64,000 bases of DNA from Tessaracoccus flavus (GCF_001997295.1 NZ_CP019605.1:620001-684000); one strand, 5' to 3'; shown: positions 1-8,444, counted from the stretch's first letter. The notes: generated from the letters alone by a model not told the origin. A program made the numbers and translations.

Positions 1-642
1 GCCCTTGGCCTGCGTGCCGACGTTTGCCTGGGTCACGATGAGGCCCAGCCGGAAGTGCGTCCGGCCCTGGAGGAACGACGGCGCCTGCGTCATCGGGGGA
101 GCGGTCGGGTAGCTCGGCGGTGCGGTGCTGCCGAAGCGGACCATGCTGTTGAAGATCTCTTTCGTCACCCACCGGTACCCGGAGCCCGAGGCCTCGATGA
201 CCGAGGCGACGATGACCGAGGCGACGATGAACGAGCGGCAGCCGCCGTTGCCGGTCAGCGGCGTGTCGCACTCCGTGCGCCAGGTGCGTCCATCGGTGCC
301 GGTCCAGGTGGCGGCTCCGCCCACCTTCCCGTAGGCGGCCAGCGGGTTGGTGGTCCACAGGCCGCGCGGGGAGGCGGCATAGGTGAGGTTGTTGAAGGCC
401 CATCCGTTCGAGGCGCTGAACCGGCCACCCTCCTGTCGGATCACCGTCGCCCAGATCTCAGTGCGGCATCACCTCGTCTGCGAGTAGGGCTCGCAGACGG
501 TCCTCCACTGACGCCCGTTGTGGAGGTGTGTGCCCTCGGTGACGTACACGTCGAGCGCCGAGGCCGGAGACTGGGATGAGGGCAGCACCAGACCCGCCAC
601 CGCGAGGATTGCGGCCAGCAGGATGACATGGACGTGCTTCAT
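1..642 (-). pseudogene. Secreted protein with FNNLTY-type domain, interrupted by in-frame TGA; runs off the left edge
   Basis: Reading leftward from ATG at 642, the frame encodes a signal peptide (MKHVHVILLAAILAVAG then hydrophobic to about residue 22, ASA-like cleavage near residue 29). A domain follows, with CEPYSQT, CRTEIWATV, GWAFNNLTY, WRTECDT, GCRSF and a closing IFNSMVRF. The same order of motifs closes the GH3 protein at 45.4-48.2 kb. Codon 58 (471-469) is TGA, at a place where the intact paralogue has Arg, and the frame is then open to the window edge. A 15-bp direct duplication (about 196-225) adds five residues (IVASV twice). After the domain comes a Pro/Thr-rich stretch, so the full protein is longer. 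I call it a pseudogene, but a single sequencing error or readthrough would also explain it. The domain's function is unknown to me. Confidence 0.6.
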
Positions 643-727
643 GGAGTGCTCTCCAACTCCCGCGCTCCGATGCGCGCGGCAGCCACCCTATCTGCCCACC
701 CGGTCAAGACCGGTGCCCGCATCTGCG

Positions 728-2500
728 TCAGTCGAGCAGGCCGCGGATGTCGTCGGCGGTCAGCGGGGCCGCGACGTTGGCGGCGCGCCCGACCACGGCG
801 TCGAAGAGGTGTCGCTTGGACTCCTGCAGCGCCATGACCTTCTCCTCGATGGTGTCGGCCGCCACCAGCCGGTAGACGTTGACCGGCTTGTCCTGGCCGA
901 TGCGGTGGGTGCGGTCGATGGCCTGGTTCTCGGCGGCGGGGTTCCACCAGGGATCGAGGATGAAGACGTAGTCGGCCTCGGTCAACGTGAGCCCGAACCC
1001 GCCTGCCTTGAGGCTGATGAGGAACACGGGGTCGGTCCCGCCGCGGAACTCGGAGATCCTGCGGGCCCGGTCGCGGGTGCGTCCGTCGAGGTACTGGTAG
1101 CCGATCCCCTCCGCGTCGAGGCGTTGCTTGACCAACGCCAGGAAGCTCGTGAACTGGCTGAAGACCAATGCCCGGTGCCCCTCCGCGATCGTCTCGGCGA
1201 GCATCTCGATCAGCGCGTCGACCTTGGCCGACACGACCGGGTAGCTCGCGTCGACCAGCGCGGGCGACAGGCTGAGTTGGCGGAGCATCGTCAGCGATCG
1301 GAGGATCGTGATGCGGTTCTGGTGGAGGTCCGAGACGAGCCCGAGGACCTTCTGTCGCTCCCGGGCCAGGTGTCGGTCGTAGATGCGACGGTGCTGGGAG
1401 GACAGTTCCACCGGCACCAACTGTTCCTGCTTCTCGGGCAGTTCGGTGGCGACGGCCGACTTGGTGCGCCGCAGGATCAGGGGACGGATGCGACGGTGCA
1501 GGCGTTCCAGCGCGGTGGCCTCGCCTGACTCGATCGGCTTGCGGTACGCCTCGGTGAACGCGCGGGGGTCCGGGAAGAGCCCCGGCGCAGTGATCGAGAG
1601 GAGCGACCACAGGTCCATGAGGTTGTTCTCCAGCGGGGTGCCCGTCAGCGCGATCTTGTGCCGCGCGCGGAGCTTGCGCACCGCCTGGTAGGCCTTCGAG
1701 GAGTGGTTCTTGACGAACTGGGCTTCGTCCAGGAGCACCGTGGACCAGGCGATGTCCCTGTAGTCGTCGGCTTCCAGCCGGAGCAGGGTGTACGACGTCA
1801 GGACGATGTGGGCGTCCTGGATGGCTTCGCCGAGGTGTGCGCCGCGCCGGGCGCCGGTCTCCGTAATGATGGCGACGTTGAGATCCGGAGCGAACGCCGC
1901 AGCCTCCGCGGCCCACGTGCCGATCACCGACGTGGGCGCCACGACGAGAACCGGGGCCTCCAGCTCGTCCGCCTCGACGGCCGACTGGATCAGAGCCAAC
2001 GCCTGCATCGTCTTGCCTAGGCCCATCTCGTCAGCCAGGATGCCCCCGAGCCGCGAGCGCCACAGGAACCGCAGCCACTCGAATCCGGTCTGCTGGTAGG
2101 GGCGGAGTTCGGCGCGGAGCCGCTCCGGCGGGTCAACCGCGGGTAACTCGTCGACGTCGAGCAGCGCAGCCACCGCCGACTGCCACGCCGCAGACTGTTC
2201 GGCGACGACGCCGAGCGCGCTCAGCTCCTCCCACAGGCCGGCGTGCTCCGGCCGCAGCCGGAACTGGCCGGGGCCATCCTCCTCGACCATCGCGCGGGCC
2301 TCCGCGACGAGGGTCTTCAGCTGGGTCAGCTCCGGGCTGTCGAGGGAGAACCAGGTGCCGGAATCCAGCAACAGGAACTCGTCCCCGGCGCTCAACGCAC
2401 TGAACAAGGCCAGGAAAGGTACCTCCTCGCCGTCGACGGTGACGGTGACATCGAGGTCGAACCAGTCCCCAGTCCGGGAGTCGCCAACCGTCAGGCTCAC
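728..2500 (-). CDS. SNF2-family DEAD/DEAH helicase, C-terminal part (frameshifted from the SWIM part upstream)
   Basis: This is the ATP-dependent DNA translocase half of a bacterial Swi2/Snf2 protein. Visible motifs are DEMGLGKT (motif I, about 157-164), DEAQ box (258-261), ALTGTPLENN (motif III), and the C-terminal RecA lobe with LVFSQFTSF, SLKAGGFGLTLT and QAIDRTHRIGQ (motif VI). The GTG at 2500 is only the first available start. The same frame continues upstream of it with coding-like sequence (PEFREADEAPQ) that would join the SWIM-domain gene if one base were added to the G run at 2531-2535. Full-length family members carry SWIM and helicase in one chain of roughly 1000 residues, so this is probably the second half of one gene. 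Role in DNA repair or transcription is not assignable. Confidence 0.85.
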   Translation of the reverse strand: MSLTVGDSRTGDWFDLDVTVTVDGEEVPFLALFSALSAGDEFLLLDSGTWFSLDSPELTQLKTLVAEARAMVEEDGPGQFRLRPEHAGLWEELSALGVVAEQSAAWQSAVAALLDVDELPAVDPPERLRAELRPYQQTGFEWLRFLWRSRLGGILADEMGLGKTMQALALIQSAVEADELEAPVLVVAPTSVIGTWAAEAAAFAPDLNVAIITETGARRGAHLGEAIQDAHIVLTSYTLLRLEADDYRDIAWSTVLLDEAQFVKNHSSKAYQAVRKLRARHKIALTGTPLENNLMDLWSLLSITAPGLFPDPRAFTEAYRKPIESGEATALERLHRRIRPLILRRTKSAVATELPEKQEQLVPVELSSQHRRIYDRHLARERQKVLGLVSDLHQNRITILRSLTMLRQLSLSPALVDASYPVVSAKVDALIEMLAETIAEGHRALVFSQFTSFLALVKQRLDAEGIGYQYLDGRTRDRARRISEFRGGTDPVFLISLKAGGFGLTLTEADYVFILDPWWNPAAENQAIDRTHRIGQDKPVNVYRLVAADTIEEKVMALQESKRHLFDAVVGRAANVAAPLTADDIRGLLD

Positions 2501-3858
2501 CTGGGGCGCCTCGTCCGCCTCCCGGAACTCGGGGGCGTGCCGGAGACCTCAAGCGCAACATCCTCACGACGCTCCAACGCGGGGAGGCCGGATGAGACGA
2601 AGTCGATGAGTTGACGCCCGCTCAGCCGGACGGTGGCCAACGACTCGCCCCAGGGCCCGTCGCGGAGAGAGTGGGCGAGTAGCTGCTCCTCGTGGGGCTG
2701 GCGGACCGGAGGATCCTCGTTGGTGGGGATCAGGCCCACGTCGTGGACCTCCGCCCCGACGCGATAGCGGTAGCCCCAGCTCACGGTGGCGTGCAGCGCG
2801 TCGAACGTGATCCGCGCGAGCGCCCGGACCGGCTCCACCGTGGGCAGGTCGATGCCGTCGGCCACGTGGACCGAGAGCCGTCGGCTCAGGTTGGGCAGGA
2901 AGGCGGACGCGAAGACGGGAAGATCGGACTCGGGCACGACCACCTCACCGGTCCCGAAGAGTGCGTGCTCCGCCTCGCCCAGTGCCACGCGCAGGGGACC
3001 CAGGAGGAGACAGTCGTCGAGCCGCAGCGCCACACCGTGGGCCGGATAGCCGAGCAGGGAACGGGTCGACGGCGGGAGCTCCTCACCATCCACCTCCAAC
3101 AACGGCAACACGCGGGCACCGTCGTTAGTCTCATCGACGCGAATCACCGCGGTGACCGGGTGCTCGGCCAGGCGGACTGGCGGCAGAACTCGGCCGCCGA
3201 GGTCGTGACCCGGGATCAGCTCGACCCCCGCCCGCACCGCGTCGGCCAGGTGGCGCCACCCGTCAACCCGCATGCGGTCGAGCGCGAAGGTGCCCCCGCC
3301 CGTCGCGCCACCGAAGCGGTCGGCCTGCCTCGTCTCGAGGAGTGCGAGCAGGGCTGTGCGGTGTTCCGCGTGGAAGACGACCGGTGAGGTTCTGACGTCA
3401 TCCCAGGAGGCGCCGGACCGGATCCACGGCTCACGATTGCCGGGGCGGAGCGGGCGCAGCGTGAATCCCTCGACGGTCTGATCGACCGACAGCGCCAGCG
3501 GAGTGCGGCCCGTCGGGGCCGCGGACGGTGCGAACCGGGACAGGGCGCGCCTCCAGTCGGCACCGGCGGTGCTGTCGCGCATGGTCACCAGCAGCGCGAC
3601 GGCATGCTTGCAGTTCCGTCCGACCGGGCAGGAGCAGTAGCTGTGCGGTGTGCCGTCGTGGGTGCGCCAGAGCGTGGTCTCGTAAGTGCGCATCGCGTTG
3701 CCGCGGACCGTCGCCCTGGCTCCATCCGCGGTCGTACTGACGCTGGTGACCCGGTTCATCGCGGCATACTGTCGCCCTCGCACCAGGGTCGCTGCTCCGA
3801 ACGCCCTCAGCAGGTCGCCGTCGGTGAGCGTGCGCGCCCAGGTGGGGATGTCAGTCAT
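2497..3858 (-). CDS. SWIM zinc-finger protein, N-terminal part of split SNF2 helicase
   Basis: The protein has 453 residues. The SWIM zinc motif is visible as CSCPVGRNCKH (C75, C77, C83, H85), as found at the N-terminus of bacterial SNF2 helicases. The last residues (GTPPSSGRRTRRPR) are compositionally odd and run into a TGA that overlaps the next gene's apparent start. Adding one C to the five-C run (minus strand, 2531-2535) instead gives GTPPEFREADEAP and fuses the frame with the helicase. I therefore read 728-3858 as one gene of about 1045 codons with a one-base deletion, real or technical. The ATG at 3858 has a -10-like TAGAAT nine bases upstream and no Shine-Dalgarno, so leaderless expression is possible. 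Confidence 0.8.
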   Translation of the reverse strand: MTDIPTWARTLTDGDLLRAFGAATLVRGRQYAAMNRVTSVSTTADGARATVRGNAMRTYETTLWRTHDGTPHSYCSCPVGRNCKHAVALLVTMRDSTAGADWRRALSRFAPSAAPTGRTPLALSVDQTVEGFTLRPLRPGNREPWIRSGASWDDVRTSPVVFHAEHRTALLALLETRQADRFGGATGGGTFALDRMRVDGWRHLADAVRAGVELIPGHDLGGRVLPPVRLAEHPVTAVIRVDETNDGARVLPLLEVDGEELPPSTRSLLGYPAHGVALRLDDCLLLGPLRVALGEAEHALFGTGEVVVPESDLPVFASAFLPNLSRRLSVHVADGIDLPTVEPVRALARITFDALHATVSWGYRYRVGAEVHDVGLIPTNEDPPVRQPHEEQLLAHSLRDGPWGESLATVRLSGRQLIDFVSSGLPALERREDVALEVSGTPPSSGRRTRRPR

Positions 3859-3926
3859 GAAGGGTTGATTCTAGCCCCCCCGCAGGGGGGCGCGGCTTCG
3901 TCGCGGTCCGGCGTAGACTGCCGCGC

Positions 3927-4331
3927 ATGCACGCCACAGACTGGTTCGACGACGGCTCGGTCTTCGTCGTCGATGTGCCGTTGGCCTGCTGCGCGTTGGA
4001 GACGCAGGCGGCAGCCCAGGGTCGGCGCGCCGTCGATCTCGAGCAGCTACCCGCAGGAGCCGTGGTGGTGGTGACGCTGTCGGGGACGCTCACCACGGCG
4101 GCGGTGCCAGCGGTCAGGCATGCGCTGGATCAGCTGCCGGCGGACCCGACGGTGGTCGCCTTCGGAGCGTGCGCCTGCGTCGGAGGACCCTACTGGGACT
4201 CCTACTCGGTGGTCGCAGGCGGCGGGCAGATCGTCGACGTCGACCACTTCATCGCCGGGTGCCCGCCTCCTCCTGATGCGCTGCACAGCTACCTGGAGGA
4301 GGTGCGTCGTGCCGGTCACGTGGCGGGCTGA
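3927..4331 (+). CDS. NuoB-like [4Fe-4S] protein (orphan complex I subunit homologue)
   Basis: This short (134 aa) homologue of NADH-quinone oxidoreductase subunit B / hydrogenase small subunit keeps the N2-cluster pattern: adjacent C21-C22 in ACCALE, C82 in GACACVGGPYWDSYSV, and C112 in AGCPPPPDAL. NuoB normally passes electrons from the Fe-S chain to quinone at the NuoB/NuoD interface. Here only NuoC- and NuoI-like genes follow, each overlapping the previous one, and no NuoD, NuoH or dehydrogenase subunit is present. An ordinary complete complex I therefore cannot be encoded at this site. The ATG lies seven bases after TAGACT without a Shine-Dalgarno, suggesting a leaderless mRNA. Family assignment is firm; physiological role is unknown. 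Confidence 0.8.
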   Translation: MHATDWFDDGSVFVVDVPLACCALETQAAAQGRRAVDLEQLPAGAVVVVTLSGTLTTAAVPAVRHALDQLPADPTVVAFGACACVGGPYWDSYSVVAGGGQIVDVDHFIAGCPPPPDALHSYLEEVRRAGHVAG

Positions 4332-4824
4332 GGTCGAGGCGGCGAGGGAGGCTGGTTTCACCTTCCTGGCCAACCTGACGGCCGTGGACGAGGTGGGTCA
4401 CTCCGACCACATCAGGGTGCTGCTCTGGCTCGAGCGCCCGGACGACGGCGAGCCAGCCAGGATCGAGGCGCTCGTCGATCGAGACCGGCCGTCGCTCCCG
4501 GACATCGCCGACATCTTCCCCGGTGCGGCCTGGCTGCAGCGTCAGGTTCACGATTTCTTCGGTGTCGAGTTCAACGGGGGCGACAACCGTCCGCTCATCC
4601 ACCACGGTGGCGGCGCTCCGCTGCGCAAGGACGTCCTCCTCGAGCAGCGTCAGGAGGTTCATTGGCCCGGGGCCCTCGAGCCGGGTGAATCCGACGCCGC
4701 GCCGGGCCGGCGCAAGCTGGTGCCCCCGGGCGTCCCCGATCCGAGCCTCCTCGCCGACCCGGCCGCCACGGCCGCCGACATCGCCCTGTCGGCCACGGGG
4801 GCAAGGGTGAGGAGGGTGCGATGA
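4309..4824 (+). CDS. NuoC-like subunit (30-kDa family)
   Basis: I start at GTG 4309 because GGAGGAGG (4295-4302) sits seven bases upstream, giving 171 aa and a 23-bp overlap with the NuoB-like gene. The family signature is recognisable: a central FLANLTAVDEVGHSDHIRVL strand region, then IADIFPGAAWLQRQVHDFFGVEF, equivalent to the NuoC 'ERE..DLFGI.F' segment, and a PLRKD element. In complex I, NuoC is a structural partner of NuoD and NuoB in the connecting fragment. With no NuoD here, the partner must be encoded elsewhere or be absent. A Pro/Ala-rich tail of about 45 residues follows the domain. Confidence 0.75.
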   Translation: MPVTWRAEVEAAREAGFTFLANLTAVDEVGHSDHIRVLLWLERPDDGEPARIEALVDRDRPSLPDIADIFPGAAWLQRQVHDFFGVEFNGGDNRPLIHHGGGAPLRKDVLLEQRQEVHWPGALEPGESDAAPGRRKLVPPGVPDPSLLADPAATAADIALSATGARVRRVR

Positions 4825-5132
4825 TCCACGGCTCCATCCGCCTCATCGAGGACCGCTGCACGTCCTGCATGATCTGCGCGCGGGAATGCCCCACCTGGTG
4901 CATCCGGCTCACCTCCCATCAGGAGCAGACGGTGCCCGCCCCAGGGGCCCGACCCCGGACCCACAACGTGCTCGATACGTTCACCATCGACTGGTCGCTC
5001 TGCATGTACTGCGGGGTCTGCATCGAGCAGTGCCCCACGGACGCGCTGGAGTGGGGCGATTCGCACGTCCCGTCGGCCGACAGCCTCGTGGATCTGGTGC
5101 ACCAGCGCGAGCAGCTGGCGCCGGATGCGTAG
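4821..5132 (+). CDS. NuoI-like 2x[4Fe-4S] ferredoxin
   Basis: The 103-aa protein contains two classical CxxCxxCxxxCP motifs: C13, C16, C19, C23 (CTSCMICARECP) and C61, C64, C67, C71 (CMYCGVCIEQCP). This is the arrangement of NuoI, which carries clusters N6a/N6b. The start codon overlaps the NuoC-like stop by four bases (ATGA), and the end overlaps the next gene by eight. The three proteins are therefore translated as a coupled set. A stand-alone electron-transfer module (ferredoxin plus NuoB/C-like partners) is the simplest reading of what is visible. Confidence 0.8.
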   Translation: MIHGSIRLIEDRCTSCMICARECPTWCIRLTSHQEQTVPAPGARPRTHNVLDTFTIDWSLCMYCGVCIEQCPTDALEWGDSHVPSADSLVDLVHQREQLAPDA

Positions 5133-6624
5133 CCTCGCGTCGGAGGTCGTGCGAGGGCTGGCGCAGGCGGGGCGGACCCGTGCGGTGTGGACAGGCTTCC
5201 TGGGCAGCGTCGGCATCCTTATCGGTTCGCTCAGCCCCGCCTACCTGCCGCAGGCGTCCCCGGTGTGGGACACGCTCCGCACGTTCGGCATCGACGGGCC
5301 CACCACGCGGTGGATCGGCACCATCGCGACCCTCGTGGGCCTCGCACTCCTCTTGGAGTCGTGGTTCCGGCTGCGGCCGTCGCGACGCCGGGCGCGAGGG
5401 CGTCCACAGCTGCGGCACTGGGCGGTGCTGGCGATCGTGTCCGCCCCGCTGCTCCTCGGCCCCCCGATCTTCTCGCACGACGCCTACTCCTACGCGGCGC
5501 ACGGATGGCTCATCCACAACAACCTCAGCCCCTATCAGGTCGGTCCCGGGATTCTGCCGGGCTACTACGCCGACCAGGTGGCCTGGGTCTGGCGCGAAAC
5601 GACGGCCCCCTACGGCCCGCTGTCGCTCTGGCTCAGCCACGGCATCGTTCAAGCGGCCGGGTTCGATCCGTTTGTGTCCGCCCTGCTGATGCGGCTGCCG
5701 GCGCTCGCCGGGGTCATCCTCATCGGCATCCTCGTGCCGGCCATCGCCCGACGGGTGGGCGCCGATCCGGCGGCCGCCAGCTGGTTCGCGGTCCTCAACC
5801 CGATCCTGGTCATCGACTTCATCGGCGGAGCCCACAACGATTCACAGATGACCGGGCTCATGCTGCTCGGCATCTGGCTGACGATGCGGTACCGGGCCTG
5901 GTGGCTCGGAGCGCTCGTCATCGGGGTTGCGGCCGCCATCAAGCAGCCCGCGTTCCTGGCGGCCGTGGCGCTGCCGTTCCTCGTCACACCCTGGTCGTCG
6001 TGGCGACCCCGGCCTTTCACGATCGCCATGTTCCGGGCGCTGGGATCGCTGGGCCTGTCGGTCGCGGTGTTCGCCGCCATCTCGCTTGGCAGCGGCCTCG
6101 GTTTCGGCTGGGTCAATGCGATCAACGTGCCGGGCATGGTCGACACCGTGTCTCCGTTCACGGTGTTGGGGCACCTCGTCCAGTTCCCCTTCAACCTCGC
6201 GAGCGGCGACATGACCGGACGCGGCTGGGTGACCACCTTCCGCGGGATCGGGGCCGCAGCCGCAGTGCTTGGCATGATCTACTTCGCCGTGCGCCACCTC
6301 GGGCAGCGTCCCTTGACCTTCATCAGTTGGTCGCTGATCTGGTTTGCTCTGTGCGCGCCCGCGATCCACTCCTGGTACCTGCTGTGGGGGGCGGTGCTGT
6401 TGCCCATGACGCACCCTTCGCAGCGGCTACTGCGCGGAGCCATCGTCGCGACGGTGGTCCTGCTCGGGTTCAACGCCATGAACTTCGGGCTGCGGAACGG
6501 CTGGTGGATGCTCGTCCTGCTGCTGTTCGGCGCCACCTACTGGATCATGCACTCGCACGAGCTCAGCCAGCCGATGGACCCGGACGAGCCGGCGCCCGAG
6601 TTGGCGCAGGATCAGAGGCGATAA
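5125..6624 (+). CDS. Polytopic GT-C glycosyltransferase, MptB-like alpha-1,6-mannosyltransferase
   Basis: This 499-aa membrane protein has about a dozen hydrophobic segments. The first extracytoplasmic loop holds SHDAYSYAAHGWLIHNN followed by LSPYQVGP, the conserved acidic loop of the MptA/MptB family. Those enzymes use polyprenyl-phosphate mannose to extend lipomannan/lipoarabinomannan backbones in Actinobacteria. The sequence APYGPLSLWLS and a lumenal IHSWYLLW element also fit. The start overlaps the NuoI-like stop region by eight bases, so it is probably cotranscribed, although no functional link to the Fe-S proteins is evident. The 3' end overlaps the convergent exonuclease gene by 13 bp. 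The exact sugar linkage is inferred from the family. Confidence 0.75.
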   Translation: MRSLASEVVRGLAQAGRTRAVWTGFLGSVGILIGSLSPAYLPQASPVWDTLRTFGIDGPTTRWIGTIATLVGLALLLESWFRLRPSRRRARGRPQLRHWAVLAIVSAPLLLGPPIFSHDAYSYAAHGWLIHNNLSPYQVGPGILPGYYADQVAWVWRETTAPYGPLSLWLSHGIVQAAGFDPFVSALLMRLPALAGVILIGILVPAIARRVGADPAAASWFAVLNPILVIDFIGGAHNDSQMTGLMLLGIWLTMRYRAWWLGALVIGVAAAIKQPAFLAAVALPFLVTPWSSWRPRPFTIAMFRALGSLGLSVAVFAAISLGSGLGFGWVNAINVPGMVDTVSPFTVLGHLVQFPFNLASGDMTGRGWVTTFRGIGAAAAVLGMIYFAVRHLGQRPLTFISWSLIWFALCAPAIHSWYLLWGAVLLPMTHPSQRLLRGAIVATVVLLGFNAMNFGLRNGWWMLVLLLFGATYWIMHSHELSQPMDPDEPAPELAQDQRR

Positions 6625-7499
6625 TCCGCCAGCACGGGGGAGTGGTCGCTCATCCGGAGGTCGTAGGTCGCCTCCCTGGCCACCCAGGACGCCGACGCTG
6701 AGCGTGCGAGCCGGGGAGAGGCCAGGTGGTAGTCGATCCGCCACCCCGTGTCCTGAGTGAAGGACTGGCCGCGCCACGACCACCAGCTGTAGGGACCGTC
6801 GGCTTCCGGGTGCAGTCGGCGGGTCACGTCGACGAGGGTGCGAGGGCTGAGGATCGACGCGAACCACTCCCTCTCCTCGGGGAGAAACCCCTCCGATCGC
6901 TGATTGCTGCGCCAGTTCCGCAGGTCCTGCCTGGTGTGGGCGATGTTGAAGTCGCCCATGATGAGGAACTCGCGACCCTCGGCGGCGGCGTCGCGCCGTG
7001 ATGCGGTGAGCTGGCGGGCCAGCCCCTTCAGGAAGCGCATCTTGCGGCGGTACTTCACCTCCGCGCCGTCGTCGAACGGCCACGCGGCGCCCTTGGGCAG
7101 GTAGAGCGAGGCCACCCGAAGCGGTGCGTCGGCGAGGTCCACCTCGAGGTAGCGACCTTCGTCGGCGAAAACGGCCAGATCCCGGTTCACGATGCGCTCC
7201 GCGGCCAGCGCCGAGGTCGCCCGATCCGACGCGATTGCGGTGACGGCGCCCGACAACGATCGCACCCGCACCGGCGCTTGGCGCGTCAGGACAGCCACCC
7301 CGTTGCGGCCGGCGAGCTGCCCCGCGTCGAGGCTGACGTGGAAGCCCTCGAACGCGTCGAGCGGCAGGTCATCCACCCGGCAGCGCACCTCCTGCAGCGC
7401 CACCACATCAGCACCAGAACCGTCCCAGTAGTCGCGGAAGCCTCGACGCAGTGCCGCGCGGATGCCGTTGACGTTATGGGTGCCGATGCGCAGGGTCAT
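6612..7499 (-). CDS. xth: Exodeoxyribonuclease III (AP endonuclease family)
   Basis: The 295-aa protein starts at ATG 7499 (MTLRIGTHNVNGIRAALRRG). It has the EEP fold motifs THNVNGIR, ALQEVRC (metal-binding Glu), GDFNIAHTRQD (catalytic Asp/Asn), GWRIDYHLAS and the terminal SDHSPVLADY (catalytic Asp-His). It removes abasic sites and 3'-blocking groups in base-excision repair. Longer reading is open upstream, but that sequence is the antisense of the hydrolase gene and lacks family similarity. TAGCAT lies eight bases before the ATG with no Shine-Dalgarno, suggesting leaderless transcription. Confidence 0.9.
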   Translation of the reverse strand: MTLRIGTHNVNGIRAALRRGFRDYWDGSGADVVALQEVRCRVDDLPLDAFEGFHVSLDAGQLAGRNGVAVLTRQAPVRVRSLSGAVTAIASDRATSALAAERIVNRDLAVFADEGRYLEVDLADAPLRVASLYLPKGAAWPFDDGAEVKYRRKMRFLKGLARQLTASRRDAAAEGREFLIMGDFNIAHTRQDLRNWRSNQRSEGFLPEEREWFASILSPRTLVDVTRRLHPEADGPYSWWSWRGQSFTQDTGWRIDYHLASPRLARSASASWVAREATYDLRMSDHSPVLADYRL

Positions 7500-7562
7500 G
7501 GCGCCCGATGCTACCCAGTGACCTTTTGCACCCAGTGCCCGACGGCGTGGAGGATGGCACCC

Positions 7563-8444
7563 ATGAACGTCCGAAAGACAACAGCGAAGCTCGCCGAACG
7601 CGCAGCCCTCGGCGGCATGAAGGCAGGTTTCCGGCTCGGGGAGCGGCTCGCGCCCCGTCTGACGGCCAGGGCGGCCTCCGCGCTGTGGTTCCGCGTGCCT
7701 CCGGCGCCACCTCCGACGAAGCGCGATCGAGGGGTTCGTCCGGGCGAGCGTCTGGACATCGCAGTCAACGGACGACCGATCGCGGCCTACTCCTGGGGCG
7801 AGGGGCCGACGGTGTTGCTCGTCCACGGCTGGTCCGGGTGGTGGCAGCAGTTGGGTGTCTACGTGGAGCCCCTCGTGGCCGCGGGGCACCGGGTCGTGGC
7901 GTCGGACGCACCGGCCCACGGTGACTCGCCCGAGGGCATCTTCGGTCGGGGACGCTCGGGAATGCCCGAACTGAAGGACGCCATCGACGCGGTTGCGCAG
8001 TCCGTCGGAGAGGTCCACGGGCTGGTCGCCCACTCGGGCGGCGCCATGGCGGCGTCGCTCGCGGTGGCGGAGGGGCTCGACGTTGCTCGAGTGGCGTTCA
8101 TCGCCCCCTCGGTGCTTCTCGACGACATCCTGGAGCTGTTGGGAGGGCGACTCGACTGGGGCCCCCGGACGGTCGGCGAAATGCTCGCCGCTCTCGAGCG
8201 TGACTACGGTCTCCACGCCGCTGACTTCGACGTGCCTGCGGTGCTGGGCCGGCGTGACCTGCCGTTTCCGCGGGCGCTGTTCGTCCACGACGAGGACGAC
8301 ACTGAGACACCGGTGGCGGGGTCCGATGTCCTGGCGGGCTCGTGGCCCGGCGCGCGTGTCCACCGGACGTCGGGGCTGGGCCACTACAAGGTGCTGTGGG
8401 CTGAGCCTGTCGTGCGGGAAGTGACCGAGTTCCTGACGGAGTGA
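7563..8444 (+). CDS. Alpha/beta hydrolase
   Basis: The protein has 293 aa. GGAGG (7551-7555) precedes the chosen ATG by seven bases. An N-terminal 60-residue basic/helical stretch leads into the hydrolase fold: VLLVHGWSGWWQQ (oxyanion-hole HGW), ASDAPAHGDS, the nucleophile elbow AHSGGA (catalytic Ser), an acidic residue after ALFVHDEDD, and GLGHYKVL with the probable catalytic His near the C-terminus. Substrate cannot be predicted. Divergent from the exonuclease gene with 63 bp between the starts. Confidence 0.8.
   Translation: MNVRKTTAKLAERAALGGMKAGFRLGERLAPRLTARAASALWFRVPPAPPPTKRDRGVRPGERLDIAVNGRPIAAYSWGEGPTVLLVHGWSGWWQQLGVYVEPLVAAGHRVVASDAPAHGDSPEGIFGRGRSGMPELKDAIDAVAQSVGEVHGLVAHSGGAMAASLAVAEGLDVARVAFIAPSVLLDDILELLGGRLDWGPRTVGEMLAALERDYGLHAADFDVPAVLGRRDLPFPRALFVHDEDDTETPVAGSDVLAGSWPGARVHRTSGLGHYKVLWAEPVVREVTEFLTE

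Noticed and set aside
2478..2490. CGCCAAC inside the helicase gene as another array member
   Set aside because: A single heptamer in coding sequence, without a 20-bp partner or the hairpin; expected by chance in GC-rich DNA.
7500..8384. N-terminal extension of exonuclease III over the hydrolase gene
   Set aside because: The extension is antisense to a supported gene and adds no conserved sequence. The family start MTLRIGTHNVNG lies at 7499 with a -10-like hexamer just upstream.
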